A stretch of DNA of 64,000 bases from Bradyrhizobium huanghuaihaiense (GTDB lineage: Bacteria > Pseudomonadota > Alphaproteobacteria > Rhizobiales > Xanthobacteraceae). Position 1 is the stretch's first letter; each line of letters starts with the position of its first letter. The notes under the pieces are model-generated. The model was given only the letters and a program-made list of their open reading frames with translations. It was not told where the DNA came from and did not search any database. Both the position numbers and the translations under genes were made by a program. This document shows, one piece after another, positions 51,489 through 61,369 of the stretch. The stretch is taken from NCBI RefSeq assembly GCF_007830635.1, contig NZ_VLLA01000002.1, forward strand, positions 434,001-498,000. Direction: 5' to 3'.

Positions 51489-52933
51489 AACTCGTCCGCA
51501 CCACGGCCTTCCGGCTCACGCTGGTCTATCTGCTGCTGTTCGCGATGTTCGCGGCCTCGCTGCTCGGCTATTTCGCCTGGAACACGCGGCGGTTGATCAC
51601 CGAGGAAATCACGCAGACGGTGAATGCCGAGACTTCGGAGATCAACGAAATCTATGATCGCCGCGGCTTGGTCGGCCTCGTGCGGACGATCGAGTACCGC
51701 GCGCTGCGGCCGGGCGCCAACCTCTACCTCGTGACCACGCCGACCGGGCAGGCGATTGCCGGCAATGTCGGCTCGCTCGCGCCCGGCGTGATGGCGAGCC
51801 GCGGCTGGTCCGAGACCGCCTACCGGCGCATCGAGGACGCCGACGACCGCGATCATCGCGCACTGGTGCGCGTCACCGAACTCGAAAACGGCTTCCGGCT
51901 GCTGATCGGCCGCGATCTCGCCGAGCGGCGTCGCCTGTTCGGCATCGTCGCCAAGGCGGCGCAATGGTCGATCCTGATCGTCGTCGTGCTCGGCCTCGGC
52001 GGCGGCATCTTCGTGGCGCGCAGGGTGCTGAGGCGCATCGACGCGATGACCGGCACCGCGCAGCGCATCATGACCGGCGATCTCAGCGGGCGCCTGCCCG
52101 TGGGGCGCAGCGGCGACGAGCTCGATCGCCTCGCCGAAAACCTCAACGCCATGCTGGAGCGGATCGAAGCCTTGATGGCGGGGCTGAAGGAAGTCTCCGA
52201 CAACATCGCCCATGATCTCAAGACGCCGCTGACGCGCCTGCGCAACCGCGCCGAGGAGGCGCTGGCGAAATCGGGCTGCGAGGCCGATTACCGTGCTGCG
52301 CTGGAGCGGACCATCGAGGAATCCGACGGGCTGATCCGCACCTTCAACGCATTGCTGATGATCGCGCGGGCCGAGTCCGGACAGGCGCGCGGCAACATGG
52401 ATGATTTCGATGCCGCCGACGTCGCGGGCGGCATCCACGAGCTCTACGAGCCGCTCGCCGAGGACGACGGCATGACCTTGAAGGTCAAGGCCGATCCGAC
52501 GCCGGTTCACGGCAATCGCGAACTGATCAGTCAGGCGCTCGCCAATCTGGTCGAGAATGCCATCAAATACGGCAAGCCGGTCGCGCAGGCCGGCGGAACC
52601 GTCGTCAGCATGGACGCGCGGCAGATCACCATCGAGGCGAAGCGCGAGGGCGACCAGGTGCTGCTCAGCGTCACCGATCGCGGCCCCGGCATTCCCGAAG
52701 CCGACCGCAAGCATGCCGTCGAACGATTCGTCCGGCTCGAGGCGAGCCGCACGCTGCCGGGGTCCGGCCTCGGCCTCAGCCTCGCCTCGGCTGTTGCGAC
52801 GCTGCATGGCGGAGAACTGCGGCTTGGCGATGCCCATCCGGGCCTCGTCGCCACGCTGGTGCTGCCGGCGCGCACGGGCGCGGGCGACAGGGTTGCTCCG
52901 CCAATACCGGATGTGCCACAGAAGGTGGCATGA
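51473..52933 (+). CDS. Membrane sensor histidine kinase, partner of the regulator at 48871
   Basis: 486 residues with GTG start at 51473 inside the right repeat; no good ribosome site precedes it, as expected if translation was once coupled to the regulator's end. TM1 at about 16-37 (LVYLLLFAMFAASLLGYFAW), periplasmic part about 38-165, TM2 near 165-183 (WSILIVVVLGLGGGIFVA), HAMP, phospho-acceptor NIAHDLKTPLTRLR (His near 247) and ATPase boxes (LVENAIKYG, DRGPGIPEA, GSGLGLSLA). Its stop overlaps the glnE start (ATGA), so it is still coupled to glnE. The stimulus is unknown. Confidence 0.9.
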   Translation: MTAFGKLVRTTAFRLTLVYLLLFAMFAASLLGYFAWNTRRLITEEITQTVNAETSEINEIYDRRGLVGLVRTIEYRALRPGANLYLVTTPTGQAIAGNVGSLAPGVMASRGWSETAYRRIEDADDRDHRALVRVTELENGFRLLIGRDLAERRRLFGIVAKAAQWSILIVVVLGLGGGIFVARRVLRRIDAMTGTAQRIMTGDLSGRLPVGRSGDELDRLAENLNAMLERIEALMAGLKEVSDNIAHDLKTPLTRLRNRAEEALAKSGCEADYRAALERTIEESDGLIRTFNALLMIARAESGQARGNMDDFDAADVAGGIHELYEPLAEDDGMTLKVKADPTPVHGNRELISQALANLVENAIKYGKPVAQAGGTVVSMDARQITIEAKREGDQVLLSVTDRGPGIPEADRKHAVERFVRLEASRTLPGSGLGLSLASAVATLHGGELRLGDAHPGLVATLVLPARTGAGDRVAPPIPDVPQKVA

Positions 52934-55917
52934 ACCACTCCGCGCCGGGAAACGCGGACAAGCATGGTGAGAGTCTAGCCGCACGCTTCGCGGAGGCTCC
53001 CCATATTGTCGCTTCCACAACCGACGAACGCCGACTTGAAAACTGGCTGGCCGAGCTCGAGCCGGCACAATCGGCCCGTCTCGGAGCGTTGCTGGTTCAT
53101 CCCTTCGCCCGGAATATTCTGGCCGGCATCGCGGAATTCTCGCCCTATCTGTTCGATCTGGTGCGCGCCGATGCGCTGCGCCTGATCCGGCTGCTCGAAT
53201 GCGATCCGGATACGCATCTCGCCGCACTGATCGCTGAGACAAGGGGCGCGGTGTTCGCGGCACCCGACGAGGCCGAGGTGATGCGACTGCTTCGCCGCAT
53301 GAAGGCGGAGGCCGCGCTGCTGACCGCGCTGTGCGACATCGGCGGGGTCTGGCCGGTGATGCGGGTGACGGCGGCGCTCACCGACGTCGCAGTCTCCTCG
53401 GTGCAGGCGGCGCTGCAGTATCAGCTGCGGCAGGAAGCCGCACGTGGAAAGATCGTGCCGCCCAATCCGGAGGCACCGGAAGAGGGCTGCGGCCTGATCG
53501 TACTCGCGATGGGCAAGATGGGTGCGGGCGAGCTGAACTATTCCAGCGACATCGATCTCATCGTGTTCTTCGATCCCGATGCGACGACGCTCGCGCCCGA
53601 TATCGAGCCGCAGCCGTTCTTTGTCCGCGTGACGCAGGGCATGGCGCGCATCCTGCAGCAGCGCACTTATGACGGCTACGTTTTCCGCGTCGATCTGCGG
53701 CTGCGTCCTGATCCATCCTCGACGCAGGTGGCAATCTCGCGCGACGCCGCGCTGCATTATTACGAGCGGGAAGGGCGCACCTGGGAGCGCGCCGCGATGA
53801 TCAAGGCGCGCGCCTGTGCCGGCGATGCCAGGGCAGGCGAGGCGCTGCTCGCCGAGATCGCGCCGTTCGTCTGGCGCAAGCACCTCGATTTTGCCGCGCT
53901 TGCCGATGTCCACGACATGAAGCGGCAGATGCAGACCTATCGCGGCCAGAGCGAGGTCGCGGTCGAGGGCCACAACGTCAAGGTCGGCCGCGGCGGCATT
54001 CGCGAGATCGAGTTCTTCGCGCAGACCCAGCAGCTGATCGCCGGCGGCCGCCATCCGGAATTACGGGTGCGGCCGACGCTCAGCGCGCTCGACGTGCTCG
54101 CCACCAGCAACTGGATCACCTTCGCGGCGCGTGACGAGCTGACCACGGCCTATGAATTCCTGCGCCGGGTCGAGCATCGCCTCCAGATGATCGCGGACGA
54201 GCAGACTCATGCGCTGCCCGACGACAAGGATGCCGTCGAGCGCTTTGCCCGCTTCTTCGGCTATCCCGATCGCGAGGCCTTTGCCCACGACCTGCTGCGG
54301 CAGCTCGAGATCGTCCAGGGCCACTACGAAAAACTGTTCGAGGGCGATGACCCGACCGGCACGGCTGGCCTGCCGGCTCTCGACTACAGTGCCGGCCCCG
54401 ACGACCCGCGCCTGCTCCAGCACCTGACGACGCTCGGCTTCAAGAAGCCCGCCGCCGTGGCGCAAACCGTGCGCGACTGGATCACCGGCGACTATCGTGT
54501 GTTCCGCAATGAGGCGACACGCAGCGCTTTCATCGAGTTCGTGCCGGCCCTGATCGACGGTCTCGCGCATGGCGAGGAGCCGGACCGCGCCGTCGTGGCG
54601 TTCGATCAGTTCCTCGGGGCGTTGCAGCGTGGCGGCCGGCTGATCACGTTGCTCGGCCAGAATCGCGATCTCGTCGCGCTGGTGGCATTGGTGCTGGGAG
54701 CTGCGCCGCGGCTCGGCGATATGCTGGCGCGGCAGCCGCAGCTCATGGACGGCCTGATCGATCCGCGCTTCTTCGGCGCAATGCCCGACAGGCAGGAACT
54801 GTCGGGACGGCTCGCGACGACCGTGCAGGACGCCGCCTCCTACGAGGAGTTCCTCGACCGCCTGCGCCTGTTCGGGCAGGAGAGCCTGTTCCTGATCGGC
54901 ACGCGCATCCTGTCCGGCACCGTCTCGGCGCAGCAGGCGAGCACGGCCTTTGCCGATGTCGCCGAGGGAATCGTCCACACCGTGCACGGCCTTGTTGCCG
55001 ACCGCTTTGCCGCGCAGCACGGCCGGATCAAGGGCCAGGAGACCGCGATCATCGCGATGGGCCGGCTCGGCAGCCGCGAGATGACGGCATCGTCAGATCT
55101 CGACCTGATCCTGCTCTACGATTTCGACAGCGAGAACCCGGACTCGGATGGGACGAAGTCGTTGCAAGGCGCGCATTATTTCGCCCGCTTCACCCAGCGC
55201 CTGATCAGCGCCTTCACGACCCGCACCAATTACGGCGTGCTCTACGAGATCGACATGCGGCTCCGTCCCTCGGGCCGCGCCGGCCCGGTGGCCTCGAGCC
55301 TCGCCTCCTTCGCAGACTACCAGGCCAACGAGGCCTGGACCTGGGAGCACATGGCGCTGACGCGCGCGCGCGTGGTGTCGGCTTCGCCTGAATTCCGGGA
55401 ACGCATCGAGCGCGTCATCCGCGATGTCCTGACCCGCCGCCGCGATCGCGCGGTCATCGCCAATGACGTCGCCGACATGCGCAGTGCGATCGGCCAGGAG
55501 AAGGGCGAGACCGATTATTGGGATCTCAAATATGCCGCCGGCGGCATGATCGACATCGACTTCATCGCGCAATATCTCCAGCTCGTGCATGCCCACGACA
55601 AGCCCGAGATCCTCGACGTCAGCACGCTGCAGGTGCTGGACAATGCCTGCAGGCTCGGCGTGCTCGGACAATCGGAGACCGAGATCCTGCGCGCCGCGGC
55701 GCGGCTCTATCACGATCTGACGCAGATCCTGCGGCTGTGCGTCAGCGACCGCTTCAAGCCGGAAACCGCCGGCACCGATCTGCAGCGCGTCATGGCGCGC
55801 GCCGGCGATGCGCCGGACTTCTCCTCGCTGGAGGCGCGAGTGAAGGAAACCCAGGGCGAGGTGCGGCGCGTGTTCAGGGCGCTGCTGGAAGGGTCGTCGT
55901 CTGCTTCAGCGCGGTGA
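52930..55917 (+). CDS. glnE: Glutamine synthetase adenylyltransferase/deadenylase GlnE
   Basis: 995 residues, the full length for this bifunctional enzyme. It has two nucleotidyltransferase domains: the N-terminal deadenylylase (MGKMGAGELNYSSDIDLIVFFD, near residue 195-215) and the C-terminal adenylylase (MGRLGSREMTASSDLDLILLYDFD, near 710-730), each followed by helical bundles (RVTQGMARILQQRTYDGYVFRVDLRLRPD and RTNYGVLYEIDMRLRPSGRAG). It attaches or removes AMP on glutamine synthetase in response to PII and glutamine. The start overlaps the kinase stop by four bases. The 3' end overlaps fdsD by 44 bases on the opposite strand. Confidence 0.96.
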   Translation: MNHSAPGNADKHGESLAARFAEAPHIVASTTDERRLENWLAELEPAQSARLGALLVHPFARNILAGIAEFSPYLFDLVRADALRLIRLLECDPDTHLAALIAETRGAVFAAPDEAEVMRLLRRMKAEAALLTALCDIGGVWPVMRVTAALTDVAVSSVQAALQYQLRQEAARGKIVPPNPEAPEEGCGLIVLAMGKMGAGELNYSSDIDLIVFFDPDATTLAPDIEPQPFFVRVTQGMARILQQRTYDGYVFRVDLRLRPDPSSTQVAISRDAALHYYEREGRTWERAAMIKARACAGDARAGEALLAEIAPFVWRKHLDFAALADVHDMKRQMQTYRGQSEVAVEGHNVKVGRGGIREIEFFAQTQQLIAGGRHPELRVRPTLSALDVLATSNWITFAARDELTTAYEFLRRVEHRLQMIADEQTHALPDDKDAVERFARFFGYPDREAFAHDLLRQLEIVQGHYEKLFEGDDPTGTAGLPALDYSAGPDDPRLLQHLTTLGFKKPAAVAQTVRDWITGDYRVFRNEATRSAFIEFVPALIDGLAHGEEPDRAVVAFDQFLGALQRGGRLITLLGQNRDLVALVALVLGAAPRLGDMLARQPQLMDGLIDPRFFGAMPDRQELSGRLATTVQDAASYEEFLDRLRLFGQESLFLIGTRILSGTVSAQQASTAFADVAEGIVHTVHGLVADRFAAQHGRIKGQETAIIAMGRLGSREMTASSDLDLILLYDFDSENPDSDGTKSLQGAHYFARFTQRLISAFTTRTNYGVLYEIDMRLRPSGRAGPVASSLASFADYQANEAWTWEHMALTRARVVSASPEFRERIERVIRDVLTRRRDRAVIANDVADMRSAIGQEKGETDYWDLKYAAGGMIDIDFIAQYLQLVHAHDKPEILDVSTLQVLDNACRLGVLGQSETEILRAAARLYHDLTQILRLCVSDRFKPETAGTDLQRVMARAGDAPDFSSLEARVKETQGEVRRVFRALLEGSSSASAR

Positions 55918-56107
55918 GGGCTTCGCGCACGTTGGCCTCGAGGCCCGCGCCGCCGGCATCGAGATGGGCGAAGATCGCGCGCTTCATCCGGGGATCCCAG
56001 AACTTCTTGATGTGCTCGGCGATCCCCGGCACGGCCTTGTCATGGCCCTGGCTTTTGAAGAACTTGCCGATCTGGTTGGCCATGTAGATCAGGCGGTCAG
56101 GCGACAT
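55874..56107 (-). CDS. fdsD: NAD-formate dehydrogenase delta subunit (FdsD)
   Basis: 77 residues from the ATG at 56107: MSPDRLIYMANQIGKFFKSQGHDKAVPGIAEHIKKFWDPRMKRAIFAHLDAGGAGLEANVREAL. This contains the family pattern L-x-x-M-A-N-Q-I-x-x-F-F and H-x-x-K-F-W-D-P-R-M. FdsD is a small accessory subunit needed for assembly of the soluble formate dehydrogenase. It overlaps fdhD by 11 bases, the last gene of the operon. Its end overlaps the end of glnE on the other strand. Confidence 0.9.
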   Translation of the reverse strand: MSPDRLIYMANQIGKFFKSQGHDKAVPGIAEHIKKFWDPRMKRAIFAHLDAGGAGLEANVREALTALKQTTTLPAAP

Positions 56108-56924
56108 CGGCAACCTCCGTGGCATGGCGGGCGACAATCCGGCCACCATGCGAGAACACTTCGAACCCGTCCTGGCGGGCAATGGCGATCAGCGTGATGC
56201 CCGCGGCTTCCGCCGTGCGCACTGCGAGCGCGGTCGGCGCGGACACCGCGACCATCACCGGCGCGCCGATCGCGGCGGTCTTCTGCACCATCTCGACCGA
56301 GACACGGCTGGTCAGCAGCACCATGCCGCCACTTGCATCGGTGCGGCTGCGCGCCAACGCGCCGGCGAGCTTGTCCAGCGCATTGTGGCGGCCGACGTCC
56401 TCGCGCAGGGCGACGATGTTGCCGCTAGGAGACCAGAACGCAGCGGCGTGAACGGCGCGGGTCTGCAGATTGATCGATTGCAGCGGTGCGATCGCCTGCA
56501 TCGCCGCCATGATGTCTTCCGGCGTGAAGGTCTGCCCCTGCGGCACGACCGCCGCGGGTCGCACCGCCTCGGCAATGGACTCGATGCCGCAGATGCCGCA
56601 GCCGGTGGGACCTGCGACGTGGCGGCGGCGCTCGCTGATGAGTGCCGCATCTTCCGGTGCCAGCCACATCCTGAGCTCGATGCCGTCATCGAGGCGAACC
56701 ACCTCGAGCGACTTGATGTCGTCGACCGACTTGATGACGCCTTCGTCCAGGCTGAAGCCGACGGCGAAATCCTCGAGGTTCTGCGGCGTCCCCATCATGA
56801 CGGCATAGGTGCCGCCATTATAGGTCAGCGCCAGCGGCGTCTCCTCGGGGATCAGCCGTGTCCCTTCGGACGCGACGCCGTCGCGCCAGATCTCGCGGTC
56901 GATGGCCTGGACGGGCACGTGCAT
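56097..56924 (-). CDS. fdhD: Formate dehydrogenase accessory sulfurtransferase FdhD
   Basis: 275 residues from the ATG at 56924, four bases after the fdsA stop; the frame continues upstream but that part overlaps fdsA. Features of the family: EETPLALTYNGGTYAVMMGTPQNLEDFAVGFSLDEGVI, the sulfur-carrying Cys pair in GPTGCGICGIES, and REDVGRHNALDKLAGAL. FdhD moves sulfur from a cysteine desulfurase to the Mo-bis-MGD cofactor, so FdsA is active only with it. It is encoded between fdsA and fdsD. Confidence 0.94.
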   Translation of the reverse strand: MHVPVQAIDREIWRDGVASEGTRLIPEETPLALTYNGGTYAVMMGTPQNLEDFAVGFSLDEGVIKSVDDIKSLEVVRLDDGIELRMWLAPEDAALISERRRHVAGPTGCGICGIESIAEAVRPAAVVPQGQTFTPEDIMAAMQAIAPLQSINLQTRAVHAAAFWSPSGNIVALREDVGRHNALDKLAGALARSRTDASGGMVLLTSRVSVEMVQKTAAIGAPVMVAVSAPTALAVRTAEAAGITLIAIARQDGFEVFSHGGRIVARHATEVADVA

Positions 56925-56928
56925 GCCG

Positions 56929-59802
56929 TTACTCCGCGGCCTCGGCCGGTACGATGCGGCGGGATTGCCGCGCCTGCGCGTCATAGGCCTTCTGCCAGTC
57001 GGAGGGGCCGTTCGAGGGCGAGACCTGCACCGCCGTGACCTTGTATTCGGGACAGTTGGTCGCCCAGTCCGAATATTCGGTGGTGATGACGTTGGCCTGC
57101 GTGTCCGGGTGGTGGAAGGTGGTGTAGACGACGCCGGGCGCGACGCGGTCAGTGATCTCCGCGCGCAGCGTGGTCTCGCCGGCGCGGCTCTTCAGCCGCA
57201 CCCAGTCGCCGTCGCGCACGCCGCGCTGCTCGGCGTCGTGCGGATGGATCTCGAGGCGATCCTCGGCATGCCAGACCACGTTATCGGTGCGCCGCGTCTG
57301 CGCGCCGACATTGTACTGGCTGAGGATGCGGCCCGTGGTGAGCAGCAGCGGATAGCGCGGGCCGGTGCGCTCGTCGGTCGCGACATATTCGGTCACGACG
57401 AACTTGCCCTTGCCGCGGACGAAGCCGTCGATATGCATCACCGGCGTGCCCTCGGGCGCCTTCTCGTTGCAGGGCCACTGCACCGAGCCGAGCTCGTCGA
57501 GCCTGGCGTAGGAGACGCCAGCAAAGGTCGGGGTCAGCGCCGCGATCTCGTCCATGATCTCGGAAGGGTGGCTGTAGTTCATCTCGAAGCCCATCGCCTT
57601 GGCAAGGCCGATGGTGACCTCCCAGTCGGCGAGGCCGTTCTTCGGCGTCATCACCTTGCGCACGCGCTGGATGCGGCGCTCGGCGTTGGTGAAGGTGCCG
57701 TCCTTCTCGAGGAAGCTCGAGCCGGGCAGGAAGACGTGGGCGTAGTTGGCGGTCTCGTTCAGGAAGAGGTCGTGGACGATGACGCATTCCATCGCCGACA
57801 GCGCCGCCACCACATGGCTGGTATTGGGATCGGACTGCAGGATGTCCTCGCCCTGCACATAGATGCCCATGAACGTGCCTTCGACCGCGGCGTCGAACAT
57901 GTTGGGAATGCGCAGGCCCGGCTCGGGGTTGAGCTTGACGTTCCACAGCGCCTCGAACTGGTCGCGGACGGCATCGCCCGAGATGTGGCGATAGCCGGGC
58001 AGCTCGTGCGGGAACGAACCCATGTCGCAGGAACCCTGCACATTGTTCTGGCCGCGCAGCGGATTCACGCCGACGCCGGGACGGCCGATATTGCCTGTAA
58101 CCATCGCAAGGTTGGCGATCGCAATCACGGTGGTCGAGCCCTGGCTGTGCTCGGTGACGCCGAGACCGTAATAGATGGCGCCGTTGCCGCCGGTGGCGTA
58201 GGTCCGCGCGGCTTCACGCAGATCCTTCGGATCGACGCCGGTGAGGATGGCGGTGGCCTCCGGGCTGTTGCTCGGCTGGGCGACGAAGGCCGCCCATTCC
58301 TCGAACTCGGCCCAGTCGCAGCGCTCGCGCACGAAGGCTTCGTTGGCGAGACCTTCGGTGACGATGACATGCGCCAGCGCGGTCATGACCGCGACATTGG
58401 TGCCGGGCATCAGCGGCAGGTGCAGCGCCTTCACATGCGGCGATTCCACCATCTCGGTGCGGCGCGGATCGATCACGATCAGCTTGGCGCCCTGGCGCAG
58501 CCGCTTCTTCAGCCGCGAGGCGAACACCGGATGGGCGGACGCCGGGTTGGCGCCGATCACGACCACGACGTCGGTGTCCTCGACCGAGTCGAAATCCTGC
58601 GTGCCGGCGGAGGTGCCGAAGGTGGTGGCAAGGCCATAGCCGGTCGGGGAGTGGCAGACGCGTGCGCAGGTGTCGACATTGTTGTTGCCGAAGCCGGCGC
58701 GGATCAGCTTCTGCACCAGATAGGTCTCTTCATTGGTGCAGCGTGACGAGGTGATGCCGCCGATGGCGTCGCGGCCGTACTTCTTCTGGATGCCGCGCAT
58801 CCTGGCGGCGGCAAACGAGAACGCCTCGTCCCAGGACACCTCCTTCCAGGGATCCTCGATCCGGTCGCGGATCATCGGCTTGAGGATGCGTTCCTTGTGA
58901 TTGGTGTAGCCCCAGGCGAAGCGGCCCTTGACGCAGGAATGGCCGCGATTGGCCTTGCCGTCCTTGTAGGGCACCATGCGCACGACTTCCTCACCGCGCA
59001 TCTCCGCCTTGAAGGCGCAGCCGACGCCGCAATAGGCGCAGGTGGTGACGACGGAATGCTCGGGCTGGCCGATCTCGATCACGGATTTTTCCGTCAGCGT
59101 CGCGGTCGGGCAGGCCTGCACGCAGGCGCCGCAGGAGACGCATTCGGAGCCCAGAAAACTCTCGCTCATGCCGGGCGAGACCCGGCTGTCGAAGCCGCGG
59201 CCGGAGATGGTCAGCGCAAAAGTGCCCTGCACCTCCTCGCAGGCGCGGACGCAGCGCGAGCAGACGATGCACTTGGAGGGATCATAGGTGAAGTACGGGT
59301 TGGACTCGTCCTTCGGCATCCAGTGGTCGTTGTCGCAGCCATGGCTCTTGGCGAAGACGTGGTTCTCGCCCTCATAGCCGTAGCGCACGTCGCGCAGGCC
59401 CACGGCGCCGGCCATGTCCTGCAATTCGCAATCGCCATTGGCGCCGCAGGTGAGGCAGTCGAGCGGATGGTCGGAGATGTAGAGCTCCATCACGCCCTTG
59501 CGCAGCTTCTTCAGCCGCTCGGTCTGGGTGTGCACGACGAGACCGTTCATCACGGGCGTGGTGCACGAGGCCGGCGTGCCGGCGCGGCCCTCGATCTCGA
59601 CGAGGCAGAGACGGCAGGAGCCGAACGCGTCGACCATGTCGGTCGCGCACAGTTTCGGGATCTGATGGCCCGCGTCCATCGCCGCGCGCATGATCGAGGT
59701 GCCCTCGGGCACGGTGACCTCATTGCCGTCGATGGTCAGCGTCACCATCGTTTCCGATTTGGAGCGCGGCGTGCCGTAGTCGATTTCTTCGATCAGAGAC
59801 AT
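56929..59802 (-). CDS. fdsA: NAD-dependent formate dehydrogenase alpha subunit (FdsA)
   Basis: 957 residues. An N-terminal [2Fe-2S] domain (CATDMVDAFGSCRLCLVEIEG), the His/Cys [4Fe-4S] ligand segment (HPLDCLTCGANGDCELQ), two further [4Fe-4S] sites (CIVCSRCVRACEE; CVSCGACVQACPT), then the molybdopterin oxidoreductase part beginning CAYCGVGCAFKAE. The active-site ligand is Cys rather than Sec (DTCARVCHSPTGYGLATTFG). C-terminal MGD-binding segments (GRILSQYNVGAQTRRT, FHHPDTQANVITTEYSDWATNCPEYK) complete it. It oxidises formate to CO2, passing electrons to FdsBG and NAD+, with no signal peptide. Ends four bases before fdhD. Confidence 0.96.
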   Translation of the reverse strand: MSLIEEIDYGTPRSKSETMVTLTIDGNEVTVPEGTSIMRAAMDAGHQIPKLCATDMVDAFGSCRLCLVEIEGRAGTPASCTTPVMNGLVVHTQTERLKKLRKGVMELYISDHPLDCLTCGANGDCELQDMAGAVGLRDVRYGYEGENHVFAKSHGCDNDHWMPKDESNPYFTYDPSKCIVCSRCVRACEEVQGTFALTISGRGFDSRVSPGMSESFLGSECVSCGACVQACPTATLTEKSVIEIGQPEHSVVTTCAYCGVGCAFKAEMRGEEVVRMVPYKDGKANRGHSCVKGRFAWGYTNHKERILKPMIRDRIEDPWKEVSWDEAFSFAAARMRGIQKKYGRDAIGGITSSRCTNEETYLVQKLIRAGFGNNNVDTCARVCHSPTGYGLATTFGTSAGTQDFDSVEDTDVVVVIGANPASAHPVFASRLKKRLRQGAKLIVIDPRRTEMVESPHVKALHLPLMPGTNVAVMTALAHVIVTEGLANEAFVRERCDWAEFEEWAAFVAQPSNSPEATAILTGVDPKDLREAARTYATGGNGAIYYGLGVTEHSQGSTTVIAIANLAMVTGNIGRPGVGVNPLRGQNNVQGSCDMGSFPHELPGYRHISGDAVRDQFEALWNVKLNPEPGLRIPNMFDAAVEGTFMGIYVQGEDILQSDPNTSHVVAALSAMECVIVHDLFLNETANYAHVFLPGSSFLEKDGTFTNAERRIQRVRKVMTPKNGLADWEVTIGLAKAMGFEMNYSHPSEIMDEIAALTPTFAGVSYARLDELGSVQWPCNEKAPEGTPVMHIDGFVRGKGKFVVTEYVATDERTGPRYPLLLTTGRILSQYNVGAQTRRTDNVVWHAEDRLEIHPHDAEQRGVRDGDWVRLKSRAGETTLRAEITDRVAPGVVYTTFHHPDTQANVITTEYSDWATNCPEYKVTAVQVSPSNGPSDWQKAYDAQARQSRRIVPAEAAE

Positions 59803-59812
59803 TGTCGTTCTC

Positions 59813-61369
59813 CTATTCCGCGGCCTGAAGCGTGGTCGGGATGGGTGCGAAATCCTCCCTGAAGTGCTTCAACGCACTGAGCACGGGGTAAGGCGTGAAG
59901 CCGCCGAGTGCGCAGAGCGAGCCGAATTTCATGGTGTTGCAGAGGTCCTCGACGAGCGCGAGGTTTTCATGGACGCGCTCGCCGCTGATGATCTTCTCGA
60001 TGGTCTCGACGCCGCGGGTCGAGCCGATCCGGCACGGCGTGCACTTGCCGCAGGATTCGACGGCGCAGAATTCCATCGCGAAACGCGCCTGCCTGCGCAT
60101 GTCGACGCTGTCGTCGAACACGACGATGCCGCCATGGCCGATCAGGCCGTCGCGCGCGGCAAAGGCCTCGTAGTCGAACGGCGTGTCGAACAGGGCGCGC
60201 GGGAAGTAGGCGCCGAGCGGGCCGCCGACCTGCACCGCGCGCACGGGACGGCCCGTGAACGTGCCGCCGCCGATGTCGTCGACGAGCTCGCCGAGCGTCA
60301 CGCCGAATGCGGTCTCGAACAGGCCGCCGTGGCGGATGTTGCCGGCGAGCTGGATCGGCATCGTGCCGCGCGAGCGGCCCATGCCGAAATCGGCATAGGC
60401 CTTGGCGCCCTCGGCGAGGATGAAGGGGATCGCGGCGAACGACAGCACGTTGTTGATGACGGTGGGCTTGCCGAACAGGCCGTGATGCGCGGGCAGCGGC
60501 GGTTTTGCGCGCACGATGCCGCGGCGGCCTTCGAGGCTCTCCAGCAGCGAGGTTTCCTCGCCGCAGACATAGGCGCCGGCACCGACGCGCACTTCCATAT
60601 CGAAGCTGTAGGTGGAGCCGCCGATCTTGTCGCCGAGATAGCCGCCGCGCCTGGCAGCCACGATCGCGGCATTCATCGCCTCGACCGCGTGCGGATATTC
60701 GCTGCGGATGTAGATGTAGCCCTTGGTTGCGCCGACGGTGATGCCGGCCGTGGTCATGCCCTCGATCACCAGGAAGGGATCGCCTTCCATGATCATGCGG
60801 TCGGCAAAGGTGCCGCTGTCGCCTTCGTCGGCGTTGCAGACGATGAACTTGCGATCGGCCTTGGCCTGCGCGACGGTCTTCCACTTGATCCCGGTCGGGA
60901 AGCCCGCGCCGCCGCGGCCGCGCAGGCCCGAAGCGGTCACCTCATTCAGGATCGCATCAGGTCCGAGCGAGAGTGCGCGCTCAAAGCCCTTGTAGCCGCC
61001 ATGGGCACGGTAGTCTTCGAGCGACCGCGGATCGATCACGCCGCAGCGGGCGAAGGTGAGACGGGTCTGACGCTTCAGCCAGGGGATCTCGTCGGTCGCG
61101 CCCAGCCGCAAGAGATGCGGCGTGTTGCTGGCGAGCGCATCGAGCAGGGAGGGGACGTCGGTCTCGGTCACCGGGCCGAAGGCGATCCGGCCCTGCGGGG
61201 TCGCGACCTCGACCAGCGGCTCCAGCCAGTACATGCCGCGCGAGCCGGTCCTGACGATCTCGATCGCAATGCCACGCTTGGCCGCAGCCTGCTCCAGCGC
61301 CAGCGCAACCTCATCGGCGCCGACGGCGACCGCGCCTGCATCGCGCGAGACGAAGATCCGCATGCTCAT
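59813..61369 (-). CDS. fdsB: NAD-dependent formate dehydrogenase beta subunit (FdsB)
   Basis: 518 residues from the ATG at 61369, which overlaps the fdsG stop by four bases. A thioredoxin-like N-terminal domain (RIFVSRDAGAVAVGADEVALALEQAA) is followed by the NuoF-like part: FMN/NAD binding (SGLRGRGGAGFPTGIKWK, CNADEGDSGTFADRMIMEGDP, GAGAYVCGEETSLLESLEGRRG) and the C-terminal [4Fe-4S] cluster (ESCGKCTPCRIGSTRG ... CALGG). It takes the electrons of FdsA and FdsG to NAD+. It is the second gene of fdsGBA. Confidence 0.95.
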   Translation of the reverse strand: MSMRIFVSRDAGAVAVGADEVALALEQAAAKRGIAIEIVRTGSRGMYWLEPLVEVATPQGRIAFGPVTETDVPSLLDALASNTPHLLRLGATDEIPWLKRQTRLTFARCGVIDPRSLEDYRAHGGYKGFERALSLGPDAILNEVTASGLRGRGGAGFPTGIKWKTVAQAKADRKFIVCNADEGDSGTFADRMIMEGDPFLVIEGMTTAGITVGATKGYIYIRSEYPHAVEAMNAAIVAARRGGYLGDKIGGSTYSFDMEVRVGAGAYVCGEETSLLESLEGRRGIVRAKPPLPAHHGLFGKPTVINNVLSFAAIPFILAEGAKAYADFGMGRSRGTMPIQLAGNIRHGGLFETAFGVTLGELVDDIGGGTFTGRPVRAVQVGGPLGAYFPRALFDTPFDYEAFAARDGLIGHGGIVVFDDSVDMRRQARFAMEFCAVESCGKCTPCRIGSTRGVETIEKIISGERVHENLALVEDLCNTMKFGSLCALGGFTPYPVLSALKHFREDFAPIPTTLQAAE

